From a virus: a stretch of 60,347 nucleotides of DNA. The stretch covers positions 1 through 60,347 of IMG/VR virus record IMGVR_UViG_3300045107_000842; one strand, 5' to 3'. The position numbers and the translations under genes are program-made. Shown here piece after piece: positions 42,604 to 51,073 of this stretch. The notes under the pieces were generated by a model that had not been told where the DNA came from, made no database searches, and saw only the letters and a program-made list of their open reading frames with translations. Position 1 is the stretch's first letter; the number at the start of each line of letters is the position of its first letter.

Positions 42604-44192
42604 GCGGCCGCCGCCGCGGCGAGCTCGCCGCAATTGGCCTCGACGATCGCGCGGGCAATCGGCGGGCAGACGCTGTTGCCGCACATGCGGGTCTGCGCCG
42701 TCTTGGTCAGGCGCCGTCCCTCGAAGGGCGCGTCGACCACGTAGGAATCGGGGAAGCCCTGCGCCCGGAACAGCTCGCGCGGCACCAGCATGCGCATGCC
42801 GATATCGACGATCGTCCAGGGCTCGCCAGCGATCGTCACCGTCACGGCGCCGAAGCGGTCGCGGGTCGACTGGGTCCCGAGCGGCAGCTCGGGCTCCCGC
42901 CCGAGGGCGGCGCCGTTGTACTGGGTCAGGAACGCGGCGACGAGGGCATGGTGGCCGCCGGTGGTGATCGTCTTGATCGGCAGGCGCGGGTCGCCCTGCC
43001 CGCCATTCGTCGCCGAGCCGTACTGGTGGCTGAGCACCGCGGCGACGACCTGCTGCTGCGTTCCGCGGTGCACGATGGTCGAGAGCGGCTCGCCGGCATC
43101 GCGGCCGGTGCGCTCGCCATTGTGCTGCGCCAGGTAGGCGGCGACGAGCTGCTGCGTGGAGCCCTTGCCGACGATCGTCGAGACCGGCTCCGAAGCCGCA
43201 TGCCCAACCATGCCGCCATTGTGCTGGGCGAGGAAGGCCGCGACCAAGCCCGCGCCATTGCCGGTCGGGACGACGGTGGGCATCGGCGCGTCGGCAGGAA
43301 GGCATCGCGGATCCTGGCCCTCCCGCTCGCCATAGCGCGGCACCAGGAAGGGCGAGATCAGGGCATGCTCGCCGCGATGTGCCGCGGTCACCGTGCGCAG
43401 CGGCTCTTCGAGCCCGTGGACGCGGCTGTCGCCTGTATGCGTGATCGGAACGATGAAGGGCTGCGGGGCCTCGAGCACGAACCGGCGCACGCCGCGCGCG
43501 ATCCGCCGCAGCGTCGCCTCGGCGAGCGGTCGCTTGCGGCCGAAGATCGACGGGCACGGAATCGACCAGTCGATGCATTCGGCGGCCGTCCGCCAGGGCA
43601 GCGGCCGGCCGGGCCCGTGGCTCGGCTCCGGCCAACGGATCGGCAGGCCGTCGCGCCGGGCGACGATGAACAGCCGCTTGCGGATGGTCGGCGCGCCATA
43701 GTCGCAGGCGCGCAGCTCCCGCCACTCGACGCGGTAGCCGAGGTCGCGGAGCTGCGACAGCCAGCGCTCGAAGGTGGCGCCCTTGAGCGCCGCGACCGGC
43801 TTGCCGCCCTTGAGCGGCCCCCAGGTGCGGAACTCCTCGACGTTCTCGACCACGATGACGCGCGGCCGCGCCCGTGCCGCCCAGCGAAGCACGATCCAGG
43901 CGAGCCCGCGGATGTTGCGGTCGAGCAGCGCCGCGCCCTTGGCCTTCGAGAAGTGCTTGCAATCGGGCGAGGCCCACAGCAGCCCTACCGGCCGGCCGCC
44001 GGTCGCCTCGACCGGGTCGACCCGCCAGACGCTCTCGCAATAGTGCCGGGTCTCCGGGTGGTTGGCCGCGTGCATGGCGACCGCCTCGGGATCGTGGTTG
44101 ATCGCGATGTCCGGGCTGCGCCCGATCGCCATCTCGATCCCGAGCGAGGCCCCGCCCCCGCCGGCGAAGCTGTCGACGATCAGCTCGCTCAT
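42600..44192 (-). CDS. DNA (cytosine-5) methyltransferase
   Basis: A 530-residue protein from ATG 44192. Motif I is SFAGGGGASLGIE (8-20). The usual PCQ motif IV is replaced by ASPDCKHFSKAKG (74-86) with the catalytic Cys78. Motif VI is VVENVEEF (114-121). The late motif region has MLVPRELFRAQGFPDSYVV and RMCGNSVCPPIARAIV. Between ~315 and ~440 it has four related ~35-residue units of the type LVAAFLAQHNGG...STIVGKG, inserted where the target recognition domain normally lies. It probably protects phage DNA from restriction or alters regulation. Specificity unknown. Confidence 0.88.
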   Translation of the reverse strand: MSELIVDSFAGGGGASLGIEMAIGRSPDIAINHDPEAVAMHAANHPETRHYCESVWRVDPVEATGGRPVGLLWASPDCKHFSKAKGAALLDRNIRGLAWIVLRWAARARPRVIVVENVEEFRTWGPLKGGKPVAALKGATFERWLSQLRDLGYRVEWRELRACDYGAPTIRKRLFIVARRDGLPIRWPEPSHGPGRPLPWRTAAECIDWSIPCPSIFGRKRPLAEATLRRIARGVRRFVLEAPQPFIVPITHTGDSRVHGLEEPLRTVTAAHRGEHALISPFLVPRYGEREGQDPRCLPADAPMPTVVPTGNGAGLVAAFLAQHNGGMVGHAASEPVSTIVGKGSTQQLVAAYLAQHNGERTGRDAGEPLSTIVHRGTQQQVVAAVLSHQYGSATNGGQGDPRLPIKTITTGGHHALVAAFLTQYNGAALGREPELPLGTQSTRDRFGAVTVTIAGEPWTIVDIGMRMLVPRELFRAQGFPDSYVVDAPFEGRRLTKTAQTRMCGNSVCPPIARAIVEANCGELAAAAAA

Positions 44193-44857
44193 GCGCGGCC
44201 AGCCGGCGCTGCATCCCGTGGCGGAGGGGCGACCTGGGGTCCTACGGTCGCGCTGGGCGCGCCGTTCCCTTCCCGATGGCCACCATCGGATCCATGGGTG
44301 CTGGGGGCCTCGCGAGCCGTACCAGACCCCTCCTCTCGGGGTATCTCGTGACAGAGCCGGCCATGCACGCGGATCGGGTGATCCTCGGGCACGCGGCGGT
44401 CGAAGTCGGTGATTGCCTCGGCCAGGTTGGGATGGCGCTTGCCGATTCCACCCGTCGCCGAGCGCTGGTGGAACATCAGCAGCAGGTGGTGCGGCCGGTG
44501 CGCCGAGATATCCAGCCGGATGCGCGCCTCGTGGCACAGGAAGAGCAGCGTCGTGAGCTGCTCGAAGTCCCAGGTCGCCATGTCGCCACGCCAAGGCAGC
44601 GCGAGCGCGGCAAAGGGCAGCCACTCGACATTGTCCCAGTCGATCGGCGCGTTGTAGATGCCACCGCCGACGATCCCTAGAATGTCGAACGTGCGAGCCT
44701 GGAAAAGCGAGAGCTTCTCCGGCGCCCCGGGCCAGCCCTTGCGCTGTGCGAGCGCCTTGAGCTCGGGCTTTCGCATCGGCCGCCTGACCCAGCTGCGGCG
44801 GCACGCGTCTATCTGCCGCTGCACCCAGCCGGCGTGATCCATCTGCACGTAGCTCAT
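44189..44857 (-). CDS. Conserved hypothetical protein
   Basis: A 222-residue protein from ATG 44857. The core looks alpha/beta with DWDNVEWLPFAALALPWRGD and DFEQLTTLLFLCHEARIRLD, HRPHHLLLMFHQRSA, followed by a disordered C-terminal tail. The histidine- and acid-rich centre might bind metal. It sits between the C5 methyltransferase and a small protein and overlaps both by four bases. I recognise the HLLLMFHQR pattern from phage proteins of unknown role. Confidence 0.6.
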   Translation of the reverse strand: MSYVQMDHAGWVQRQIDACRRSWVRRPMRKPELKALAQRKGWPGAPEKLSLFQARTFDILGIVGGGIYNAPIDWDNVEWLPFAALALPWRGDMATWDFEQLTTLLFLCHEARIRLDISAHRPHHLLLMFHQRSATGGIGKRHPNLAEAITDFDRRVPEDHPIRVHGRLCHEIPREEGSGTAREAPSTHGSDGGHREGNGAPSATVGPQVAPPPRDAAPAGRA

Positions 44858-45081
44858 TGCTGCATCGACCTCGCGGTTCTCAGGTCGAAATTGTCCGATG
44901 GTCCCCAGGCGACCTGGTCGTCGACCAGCGGCCGGAGGTTGACCAGGTAGCCGCCGGCGAGCTCGGCCGCGACCTGGCGCACGAGCAGCGCGTCGAGGTC
45001 GATCGGCGAGGTCTCCTGGATCGTGCGGGCGAGATGCTCCTGGTTGCCCTCGCCGCCCCAGACGTCGAAGACGAGCTTCAT
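44854..45081 (-). CDS. Small hypothetical protein
   Basis: A 75-residue acidic protein (MKLVFDVWGGEGNQEHLART...) with no recognised motif. It is translationally coupled to the helicase-methylase fusion gene and the next hypothetical gene by four-base overlaps. Its net acidic character and position beside DNA-modifying enzymes would suit a protein-protein adaptor or DNA mimic, but that is speculation. Confidence 0.55.
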   Translation of the reverse strand: MKLVFDVWGGEGNQEHLARTIQETSPIDLDALLVRQVAAELAGGYLVNLRPLVDDQVAWGPSDNFDLRTARSMQQ

Positions 45082-47657
45082 GCCGCGTCCTCCGCATCGA
45101 TCAGGTCGAACAGGCTTGGCACCGCGAGCTCGGCTTCGGCGGCGCGCAGATAGACGACGGCGTCGGGGAAGTACTTGTGGCTCAGCTCGCAGCCCCAGCC
45201 GATCCGGCCGAGCTGAAGCGCGCGCAGCGGCACCGTGCCAAGGCCGGCGAAGGGGTCGAAGACCACGTCGCCCTTCATCGAAAACTGGATGATCAGCCGG
45301 TCGACGATGTCGAATTGCAGAGGGCAGAGGTGGTTCTCGCGCCCCGCTGCCGATTGCGCGCCGTTGAGCGTGCGCATGCGGGCGACGTCGGTCCAGACGT
45401 CGGGATGCCAGCTGTGCGGCGGGAAGAGCATGAAGGTGGCTGGCAGCCGCTGCGCCCGGTCCATCTCCTCGGCGATCGCCACGTGGCCGGCGAAGTCGTA
45501 GACCTCATCGAGCGACCGCTCGCGCCAGAGCCTGTAGAGCCGCTCATGCGGCAGGTCGCGCAACTCCTCGACCGACATGAGCCGGTCGCCGGAGGAGCGC
45601 ATCAGGGCATGCGCGTCCATCTGCCAGCGAGCCCGTGAGTAGCCGGTGCCGACGACCGGGCGCTTCCAGTTGAGGCGCTTGTCGAACGGCGCCGGCGCGC
45701 CGTTGTCGTCGCAGAGCGGCTTCTCCTTGACGACCGGCCGGTCGGCATAGCCGTTCGACCGGTCGGTCGGCGGCTTGCGGAACAGGAGAACATACTCCGG
45801 TGTGCCGCAGCCCATGCGGCTGCCGTCCTTGCACTGCTCGCTCCAGCCAAGCCGATAGGTCTGGTTGTTCTCCCTGACGACATCGGTGACCACCACCTTG
45901 CGGCCGAGGAACCCGAAGCCGTGCCGGCGGAAGTGGGCGACGCAATCGTCGGAGAAGGGCGAGAGCGTCTGGAAGCCGAGCCCCGTGAGGCCGCTCGGCA
46001 CGATCCGGTCCTTGACGTGCACCGCGGCGACCCGGCCGGGCTCGAGCACGCGCAGCAGCTCGGGCGTTAGGAAGTCCATCTGGCGCCAGAAATGCGCGTC
46101 GTCGTCGGTGTGCCCGAAATCGTTGTAGCTCGGCGTGTATTCGTACTGGGTGCTGAACGGGATCGAGGTGACGATCAGCCCGACGCTGTCGGCCGGCATC
46201 TCCCTCGTCTCCTCGACGCTGTCGTTGTTGACCAGGCGCCAGCCCTGCCCCGTCGCCTCGGCGCGCTTGACGCCGATGGACCGCGCCATGTTGCTGCCGA
46301 GCGCAAGCCGCGCCAGCCCATGCTCGCGGATGAGCGACGTCATCCGGGCGACCAGCTCGTCGTGCCGGCGCCACTTCGCCTCGAGCGCGCGGCGGATCTC
46401 CTCCTCCGCCTCGGAGTAGATCAGGTCGATGCGGACCGGCCGGTCCTGCAGAAATCGATGGATTCGGTGGATCGCCTGGACGAGGTCGCGGAACTTGAAC
46501 CCGATGCCGAGGAAGACCGCGTGCGCGCAATGGCGCTGCAGGTTGCAGCCGGCGCCGAGCATGACCGGCTTGGCGGCGAGCTCGGCCGCCTGGCCCTCGG
46601 CGAAGGCGATGATGCGCCGCTCGCGATCGTCCAGGTCCTGGCTGCCATGGACGCTGACGACGTTCGGGATCGCCGCCTCGATTGCCCGCCGCTCGTCCTC
46701 CAGGTCGTGCCAGATGATCCGGTGCGCCAGCGGGTCCTCGGCCCGGATCTCCATCAGCTTGGCGATCCGCGCGGGCAGGCTGTCCCGCTTCTCGCGGGCC
46801 GCCTCGCTGACACCGATGGCGGCGTTGCGGAACAGCCGCTCCTGCCCGTCGCGGGAGGTGCCGGCGCCACCGGCCGCGCTCGCGATGCGGTGCCAGCGGA
46901 TCTCGATGTCAGGCAGGTCGTAGCCGGCGTCGTCGAAGCCGAGGTCCGAGGGCCGCTGCAGGAACATCGCCCAGCTCGCCACCCACAGCCAGAACTCGCC
47001 CTCCTTGTGCGGATGGACGGTCAAGTTGTCGGCGTTCTCCGAATCGCGCTTGAAGAAGCGGGTCTTCGCCTGGCCGACATCCATGACGCCGAGGAATGCG
47101 GCATAGGCGAGCAGCTCGATGTACTCGTTGGGCGAGGGCGTCGCCGTGGCGACGAACCGATGCTTCACCCGCCCCTCGAAGAGCCGCATGAACTCGCGGA
47201 AGGTCTTCGTGCCGCCGAAGCCGCGCAGCACGGCCGCCTCGTCGAGGCTGGCGACGGTGAAGACCGCGGGGTCGAGCTTGCCGTCGCGCACCGTCTCGTA
47301 GTTGGTCAGGTAGATCCCGTCCGGACCGCACTCCTCGATCCGCCGGATAAAGCGAATGCCGATGCCGAGCATGGCGGCATCGCGGGCGAACTCCTGCCGC
47401 ACGCCGAGCGGCGCCACGATCAGCCCGCGGCCGCCCGCATGGGCGAGCGTCAGCCGCACCGTCTCAAGCTGGATCACCGTCTTGCCGAGGCCGAAGCTGC
47501 AGAAGATGGCGCGGCAGCCGCCGCGCACAGCCCATTGCACGATCGCCCGCTGATGCGGCTTGAGGGCCGGATGGATCTCCTCCGCTGCCACCTCGTAGCC
47601 GCCCAGCGGCGCCGCGACCGCCTTGGCCTCCAGGAAGGCGCGATAGTCGGTGCTCAT
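45078..47657 (-). CDS. SNF2-type helicase fused to a DNA methyltransferase
   Basis: An 859-residue protein from ATG 47657. Residues ~25-450 form an SF2/SNF2 ATPase: HPALKPHQRAIV, Walker A FGLGKT (55-60), LDEA (138-141), ATATPS (170-175) and a motif VI QAIHRIHRF near 430. Residues ~490-850 form a beta-class amino-methyltransferase with motif IV written as TSIPFSTQYEY, instead of the usual DPPY/SPPY, and motif I DPFAGLGTVPLRAL near 805. Such fusions are known in phages. The order helicase-methylase suggests DNA tracking coupled to methylation. The Pro-to-Ile change in motif IV may alter activity. Confidence 0.85.
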   Translation of the reverse strand: MSTDYRAFLEAKAVAAPLGGYEVAAEEIHPALKPHQRAIVQWAVRGGCRAIFCSFGLGKTVIQLETVRLTLAHAGGRGLIVAPLGVRQEFARDAAMLGIGIRFIRRIEECGPDGIYLTNYETVRDGKLDPAVFTVASLDEAAVLRGFGGTKTFREFMRLFEGRVKHRFVATATPSPNEYIELLAYAAFLGVMDVGQAKTRFFKRDSENADNLTVHPHKEGEFWLWVASWAMFLQRPSDLGFDDAGYDLPDIEIRWHRIASAAGGAGTSRDGQERLFRNAAIGVSEAAREKRDSLPARIAKLMEIRAEDPLAHRIIWHDLEDERRAIEAAIPNVVSVHGSQDLDDRERRIIAFAEGQAAELAAKPVMLGAGCNLQRHCAHAVFLGIGFKFRDLVQAIHRIHRFLQDRPVRIDLIYSEAEEEIRRALEAKWRRHDELVARMTSLIREHGLARLALGSNMARSIGVKRAEATGQGWRLVNNDSVEETREMPADSVGLIVTSIPFSTQYEYTPSYNDFGHTDDDAHFWRQMDFLTPELLRVLEPGRVAAVHVKDRIVPSGLTGLGFQTLSPFSDDCVAHFRRHGFGFLGRKVVVTDVVRENNQTYRLGWSEQCKDGSRMGCGTPEYVLLFRKPPTDRSNGYADRPVVKEKPLCDDNGAPAPFDKRLNWKRPVVGTGYSRARWQMDAHALMRSSGDRLMSVEELRDLPHERLYRLWRERSLDEVYDFAGHVAIAEEMDRAQRLPATFMLFPPHSWHPDVWTDVARMRTLNGAQSAAGRENHLCPLQFDIVDRLIIQFSMKGDVVFDPFAGLGTVPLRALQLGRIGWGCELSHKYFPDAVVYLRAAEAELAVPSLFDLIDAEDAA

Positions 47658-47755
47658 CCGATCACCAGCAGCACCAGCTTCCAGCCGGCCAGCGACAGCG
47701 CGATCCACCAGAGCGGCGCGCGTCCGATCGGCAGCGGCACCCGGGCGCGCCTCAC
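47654..47755 (-). CDS. Tiny membrane peptide
   Basis: A 33-residue peptide starting at GTG 47755 (GTGA overlap) and ending by ATGA overlap with the helicase-methylase start. The sequence ends in one membrane helix (LWWIALSLAGWKLVLLVIG). Coupling on both sides is the main evidence that it is translated. A role is unknown. Confidence 0.5.
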   Translation of the reverse strand: MRRARVPLPIGRAPLWWIALSLAGWKLVLLVIG

Positions 47756-48126
47756 TGCAGGTCCGCCCGCTGGCCCCAGCTCGCCGCCGCGGCGAGGCGT
47801 CGGCGATCGGCGAGCTGCGCGTCGCGCCCGGCGGCGTGCACCGGGCCGAGCACCGCCAGGACCTCACGGAGGCCGGCGACAACGTGGGCGAGATGGAGGG
47901 CCGGCGCGGCCAGGCCTCGCTCGGCGGCGACGGCGAGCTGACGCTGGAGGATCGGCAGCGTCTCGCCGGCGACGCCGGCCACCGCGGCCGCCAGGCGCTC
48001 GCGTCCGTCGCGGCCCTCGGCCGAGACGAACCCGTGCGCGGCCATGATCAGCTCGACCGCCGGCGAGAAGCCGCGCCCGGCGCCCGCCGATGCCTGATCC
48101 CCGATCTCGTTCATCTGGATCCTCAT
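47752..48126 (-). CDS. Hypothetical protein
   Basis: A 124-residue protein from ATG 48126 (ATGA overlap with the GcrA-like stop); an internal ATG at 48114 is also possible. It is alanine-rich and helical, with GVAGETLPILQRQLAVAAER and HLAHVVAGLREVLAVLGPVH. No motif is recognised. It lies between the GcrA homologue and the helicase-methylase fusion. Confidence 0.55.
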   Translation of the reverse strand: MRIQMNEIGDQASAGAGRGFSPAVELIMAAHGFVSAEGRDGRERLAAAVAGVAGETLPILQRQLAVAAERGLAAPALHLAHVVAGLREVLAVLGPVHAAGRDAQLADRRRLAAAASWGQRADLQ

Positions 48127-48605
48127 GCCGCCGGCAGCTCCTCATGGGGGTCGATGCGGCCATGGCCCTCGCTGGCGGGCGCGCCGGGCTTGCCGCTCGG
48201 CTGCTCGGCGCCGCGGACCCGCGCGCCATGCTCGGCGCAATAGGCCGTGCCCTTGAGCCGCGGGCGGTCGCACCAGCGGAAGCCGCGCTCGCCGACATCG
48301 CCATGGATCCACCGGCAACCCCGCGGCGCGGGCGTCCGGCCGACCGTCTCGAAGGGCGCCTCCAAGGGCGCGGTGCTCGGCCGCACCGGCTCGACCAGTC
48401 GCGGGCCGTCGGCCGGCCGTACCGCGCGCCGCTGGCTCCGCGGCTGGCCGATGTGGATGCCGGCGCGATGCGCGCGGCCCAGCACGGCGTTGCGCGTCAT
48501 CCCCATGCGCGCCGCGATCTCCGCGGCGCTGTGCCCCTCGGCCGCCAGCGCGCGCAGCCGGTCGAGCACCTGCTCCGGCGGGACGACGTCGGAGAGCTCG
48601 CTCAC
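48123..48605 (-). CDS. GcrA-family transcriptional regulator
   Basis: A 160-residue protein from GTG 48605 (GTGA overlap). The N-terminal HTH reads EGHSAAEIAARMGMTRNAVL, GRAHRAG, as in GcrA. The C-terminal cysteine/histidine module CRWIHGDVGERGFRWC plus AYCAEHGARVRG corresponds to the GcrA sigma70-binding/zinc-like end (Cys97, Cys112, Cys123, His126). GcrA activates genes whose promoters carry CcrM-methylated GAnTC sites in alphaproteobacteria. A phage copy beside two DNA methyltransferase genes may couple phage gene expression to the cell cycle or to its own methylation. The HTH is shorter than in host GcrA. Confidence 0.8.
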   Translation of the reverse strand: MSELSDVVPPEQVLDRLRALAAEGHSAAEIAARMGMTRNAVLGRAHRAGIHIGQPRSQRRAVRPADGPRLVEPVRPSTAPLEAPFETVGRTPAPRGCRWIHGDVGERGFRWCDRPRLKGTAYCAEHGARVRGAEQPSGKPGAPASEGHGRIDPHEELPAA

Positions 48606-49087
48606 GCCGCACCCCCGCCGACGGCGGCCAAATGTGGGCGGCCGGCCTGCAGGGCGCAGAGCTTCTCGAGCGCGCGGCCGGCGGCCTCGACGATCGCCTG
48701 GGTGACGCGCCGGCACTCCTCGATCTCGGCGTGGCTGCGGACGCCGTCGCGCTCCATGGCCAGCACGCTCTCGGCCAGCCGCCCCAGGCCGGCCTGCAGG
48801 TCGGCGACGATCTCCAGCGGCTGCACCGGCGCCGGCGCCGCGCCGGACGGCACCAGGTCGCAGCCGGCCAGCCGCGCCAGCGTGCGCGTCACCACCGGCT
48901 CGCCGAGGGCCGCCTCGAGGTCCGCCACCACGCCGATCGGCGCGGTCATCTCGGCGTGCGAGAGCTGGTACTGCGAGAGCTGGCTCTTGCCGACGCTGGT
49001 CAGCGATGCTGCCGCCTCGAGGCCGCCGAGCTGGACGACGAGGAGCCGGGTCGCCTGCTTCAGCTGCTCGCGGCCGGTTGCGTTCAT
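48602..49087 (-). CDS. CII/CP76-like phage regulatory protein
   Basis: A 161-residue protein. The first ~75 residues (EQLKQATRLLVVQLGGLEAA, VGKSQLSQYQLSHAEMTAPI, GVVADLEAALGEPVVTRTLA) resemble phage CII-like regulatory proteins with a lambda-repressor-like HTH. The rest is helical. It lies upstream of the GcrA homologue in the early leftward operon, as expected for a lysis-lysogeny or early regulator. The target promoters cannot be identified. Confidence 0.65.
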   Translation of the reverse strand: MNATGREQLKQATRLLVVQLGGLEAAASLTSVGKSQLSQYQLSHAEMTAPIGVVADLEAALGEPVVTRTLARLAGCDLVPSGAAPAPVQPLEIVADLQAGLGRLAESVLAMERDGVRSHAEIEECRRVTQAIVEAAGRALEKLCALQAGRPHLAAVGGGAA

Positions 49088-49123
49088 CGGAAGCGTCCCT
49101 CCCCTTTCCGGATGCGATGCCGG

Positions 49124-49303
49124 TTAGACGTGGCCAGATTGACGGCGAAGTCGGGGCCGCGGTGCGCGGCACCAATCAGCGAGGACCGCCAGCATGCAGA
49201 CCGCGATCGGCGCGGCGCTCCACCACGCGCCGGCATGGACCTGGCGGCCGAACGCGACCGCGCCGGCCGCCTCGAGCGCGAGCCAGCAGAGCCACGCGAT
49301 CAC
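49124..49303 (-). CDS. Small two-helix membrane protein
   Basis: A 59-residue protein starting at GTG 49303 (GTGA overlap). Two membrane segments (VIAWLCWLALEAAGAVAFG and AWWSAAPIAVCMLAVLADW) precede a basic C-terminus. The stop TAA at 49124-49126 leaves a 36-base gap with a GGGGAGGG ribosome-binding site before the next gene. Early-operon membrane peptides may alter host membrane or exclude superinfection. Confidence 0.55.
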   Translation of the reverse strand: MIAWLCWLALEAAGAVAFGRQVHAGAWWSAAPIAVCMLAVLADWCRAPRPRLRRQSGHV

Positions 49304-49524
49304 GCGCCGCGCCTCCGCAGCCGCGCCCGCGCCTTCGCCTTGCGGCGGGCGGCGCGGTGATCGGCGCGATGCGGGAGAGGATGGCCGTGGCCGCGAACCG
49401 CGGCGCCGGTGCGGCGCGGCGACGGGCCGACCGGCAGGATCGGAAGCGGCATCGGGGCAAGCCGGCCCTGGCCCTGGGCCAGCAACGCGGCCACGATCCC
49501 GGCCATGAACAGGGGTCGCCTCAT
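49300..49524 (-). CDS. Small basic protein with hydrophobic N-terminus
   Basis: A 74-residue protein from ATG 49524 (ATGA overlap with the Cro-like gene). The N-terminus MRRPLFMAGIVAALLAQG may be a signal peptide or membrane anchor; the rest is very basic (RKAKARARLRRR) with several histidines. No family is known. It is the second gene of the leftward early operon. Confidence 0.5.
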   Translation of the reverse strand: MRRPLFMAGIVAALLAQGQGRLAPMPLPILPVGPSPRRTGAAVRGHGHPLPHRADHRAARRKAKARARLRRRGA

Positions 49525-49754
49525 GCGCTCGCCTCCGCGAAGAAATCTGCCGGCGTTACCTCGATGCCGCGCTCGCGCGCCGCGGCCAGCGTCCGCCTCT
49601 GCTGGCGGGCGGGCACCAGCCCGCCGCGGCGCTTCCAGTGGGCGATGGTCGACTGCGTCGCGCCGATCGCCTCCGCCCAGCGGCCCTGGCCGCCGAACTT
49701 CGCGGCGATGCGGTCGATCGGGCTGTCGGAGGCCGCGGGCTCGGAGCTCGTCAT
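49521..49754 (-). CDS. Cro-like HTH regulator
   Basis: A 77-residue protein from ATG 49754. SPIDRIAAKFGGQGRWAEAI followed by GATQSTIAHWKRRGGLVPAR is a compact Cro/carph-type HTH. The gene is divergent from the CI-like repressor, the three left operators lie between them, and it is first in the leftward operon, which is the position of Cro. It probably represses the repressor gene during lytic growth. Confidence 0.8.
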   Translation of the reverse strand: MTSSEPAASDSPIDRIAAKFGGQGRWAEAIGATQSTIAHWKRRGGLVPARQQRRTLAAARERGIEVTPADFFAEASA

Positions 49755-49770
49755 GGCCGCGGACCATAAT

Positions 49771-49830
49771 ATGGCGTTGCGCCATCGGTCAATGGCCAAT
49801 CGCCAAGGGAACGATATGGCGTCTCGACAT
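49771..49830. promoter_or_regulatory. Left operator cluster (three sites) and divergent promoters
   Basis: Three 15-bp sites of the form ATGGCG-N3-CGCCAT lie between the Cro-like and repressor genes: 49771-49785 perfect, 49792-49806 (ATGGCCAATCGCCAA) and 49816-49830 (ATGGCGTCTCGACAT). A leftward promoter (TTGACC... TATTAT on the minus strand) overlaps the first site. The sites recur on the right side of the repressor. Confidence 0.85.
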
Positions 49831-49869
49831 ATCTTAACGGCGAGACTGTAGGATCGTGTTGGACCAGGG

Positions 49870-50586
49870 ATGCCCGAGCCGCGGATGGACATCGCCCAGC
49901 GCCTGAAGGCGGCCCGCGAGGCCGCTGGCAAGACCCAGCGCCAGGTCGCCGAGATCGCCTCGGTCGAGCAATCGACCTATGCGCACTGGGAAGGCGGAAT
50001 AAAGGCTCGACCCTCGCCGGAGAAAGTCGATATCATCGCTCGCGCGTTGGGTGTGTCGGCGGAATGGATCCTGTTCGGCCGAGGCGAGGGACCACAGAAG
50101 AAGAAGTCGCCGGATTCACCGGCGCAGCCCAGCCCGGGACCGGCCCCTCCTCTTGGGGGTCCGCTGCAGACGGTACCGATCGACCCCCACCGCCTGTCCA
50201 TCAAGGACCTGCCGGTCTACGGCAGCGCGCGCGGTGGTGTGGAGGGGGAATTGATCGACTACCAGGACCCGGTTGAGTTCAATTTCCGCCCGCCGGAGCT
50301 GGTCGGCGTCCGCGACGCGTTCGGCGTCTACGTGCTCGGCGACAGCATGCTCGAGAGATTTCGCCAGGGCGAGATCGTCTGGGTCCATCCCGGGCGCCGC
50401 CCAAACCGCGGCGACGACGTGGTGATCGTCTTCCACGATCACACCGCGCTCATCAAGCGGCTGGTCTCGACGAACGACGGTCATGTCGAGGTCGAGCAGC
50501 TCAACCCGCGGCAGAAGATCAAGCTGCCGCGCGACAAGATCTTCCGGATTTTCCGCATCATCGGCTCGATCGCCGCCGGCAACTGA
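49870..50586 (+). CDS. CI-type S24 repressor
   Basis: A 238-residue protein. The HTH (residues ~6-65: RLKAAREAAGKTQRQVAEIA, SVEQSTYAHWEGG) is followed by a proline-rich linker (~80-105) and an S24/LexA-like C-terminal domain with GDSM (Ser159) and the base ALIKRLV (Lys196). An expected Ala-Gly cleavage dipeptide is not obvious; SARGG near 119-123 is the nearest, so RecA-induced cleavage is uncertain. It binds the flanking operators and maintains lysogeny. A GC-rich inverted repeat after the stop (50623-50637) may terminate its transcript. Confidence 0.9.
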   Translation: MPEPRMDIAQRLKAAREAAGKTQRQVAEIASVEQSTYAHWEGGIKARPSPEKVDIIARALGVSAEWILFGRGEGPQKKKSPDSPAQPSPGPAPPLGGPLQTVPIDPHRLSIKDLPVYGSARGGVEGELIDYQDPVEFNFRPPELVGVRDAFGVYVLGDSMLERFRQGEIVWVHPGRRPNRGDDVVIVFHDHTALIKRLVSTNDGHVEVEQLNPRQKIKLPRDKIFRIFRIIGSIAAGN

Positions 50587-50684
50587 CCGGCGTCTCGGGT
50601 CGTCGCGATTCGCCGTCCGGCGGCGCCCGCCGGGCGCGCCGCGCCGGCTGCGCGCCATGACGGATGCTTGAGTTCATGAAAAAA

Positions 50685-50745
50685 CGCCATTGACAATATG
50701 GCGTATCGCCATTAGCTGTTATGGCGTCTCCTGTAACGAGACGCC
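50685..50745 (+). promoter_or_regulatory. Right operator/promoter region
   Basis: It contains TTGACA (50690-50695), a perfect operator ATGGCGTATCGCCAT (50698-50712) in its spacer, a half site CGCCAT just upstream and a further ATGGCG at 50721. An 8-bp hairpin GGCGTCTC/GAGACGCC (50723-50730/50738-50745) follows. This is the rightward early promoter under repressor control; the -10 is weak. Confidence 0.75.
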
Positions 50746-50759
50746 TCCCTGTTGAAACT

Positions 50760-50790
50760 GGCCGGCCCGGCCCACGCGACCGGGCCGGCC
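50760..50790 (+). terminator. Leader hairpin before the rightward early genes
   Basis: An 11-bp perfect stem GGCCGGCCCGG (50760-50770)/CCGGGCCGGCC (50780-50790) lies in the leader between the right promoter and the first plus-strand gene, followed by CTTCTCC. It lacks a long T-run, so it may be a weak terminator or attenuator requiring antitermination. Confidence 0.55.
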
Positions 50791-50811
50791 CTTCTCCGGG
50801 ACACAAGCAGC

Positions 50812-51066
50812 TTGGCCGATCCCTCGATCCGCTACCCCGTCCAGCCCGCCCCGGTGCGCGACGCGATCTTCGCGATCCGCGACCAGGACGGCCGGATCCT
50901 GGTGTCGCGGATCTATGGCGAGGAGCCGGCGCGATTGGTCGCCCGCGCGCTCAACCTGCGCGGCGAAGAGGCGCTCGGGGCAATCGTCCGGGCGCTCGGC
51001 GACGCCGACCCGCTCGACCGGATCCGGGAGATCGCGACCCGCCATCTCGCCTACCTGACGGAGTGA
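50812..51066 (+). CDS. First gene of the rightward early operon, hypothetical
   Basis: From TTG 50812 this gives an 84-residue protein (LADPSIRYPVQPAPVRDAIF...) with an IRDQDGRILVSRIYGEEPAR segment and helical C-terminus. A TTG at 50752 would extend it by 20 residues but would place a strong hairpin inside the coding region, so the later start is preferred. The role is unknown. It is the first product after repression is lifted, where anti-host or antitermination proteins often occur. Confidence 0.55.
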   Translation: MADPSIRYPVQPAPVRDAIFAIRDQDGRILVSRIYGEEPARLVARALNLRGEEALGAIVRALGDADPLDRIREIATRHLAYLTE

Positions 51067-51073
51067 CCCGCCG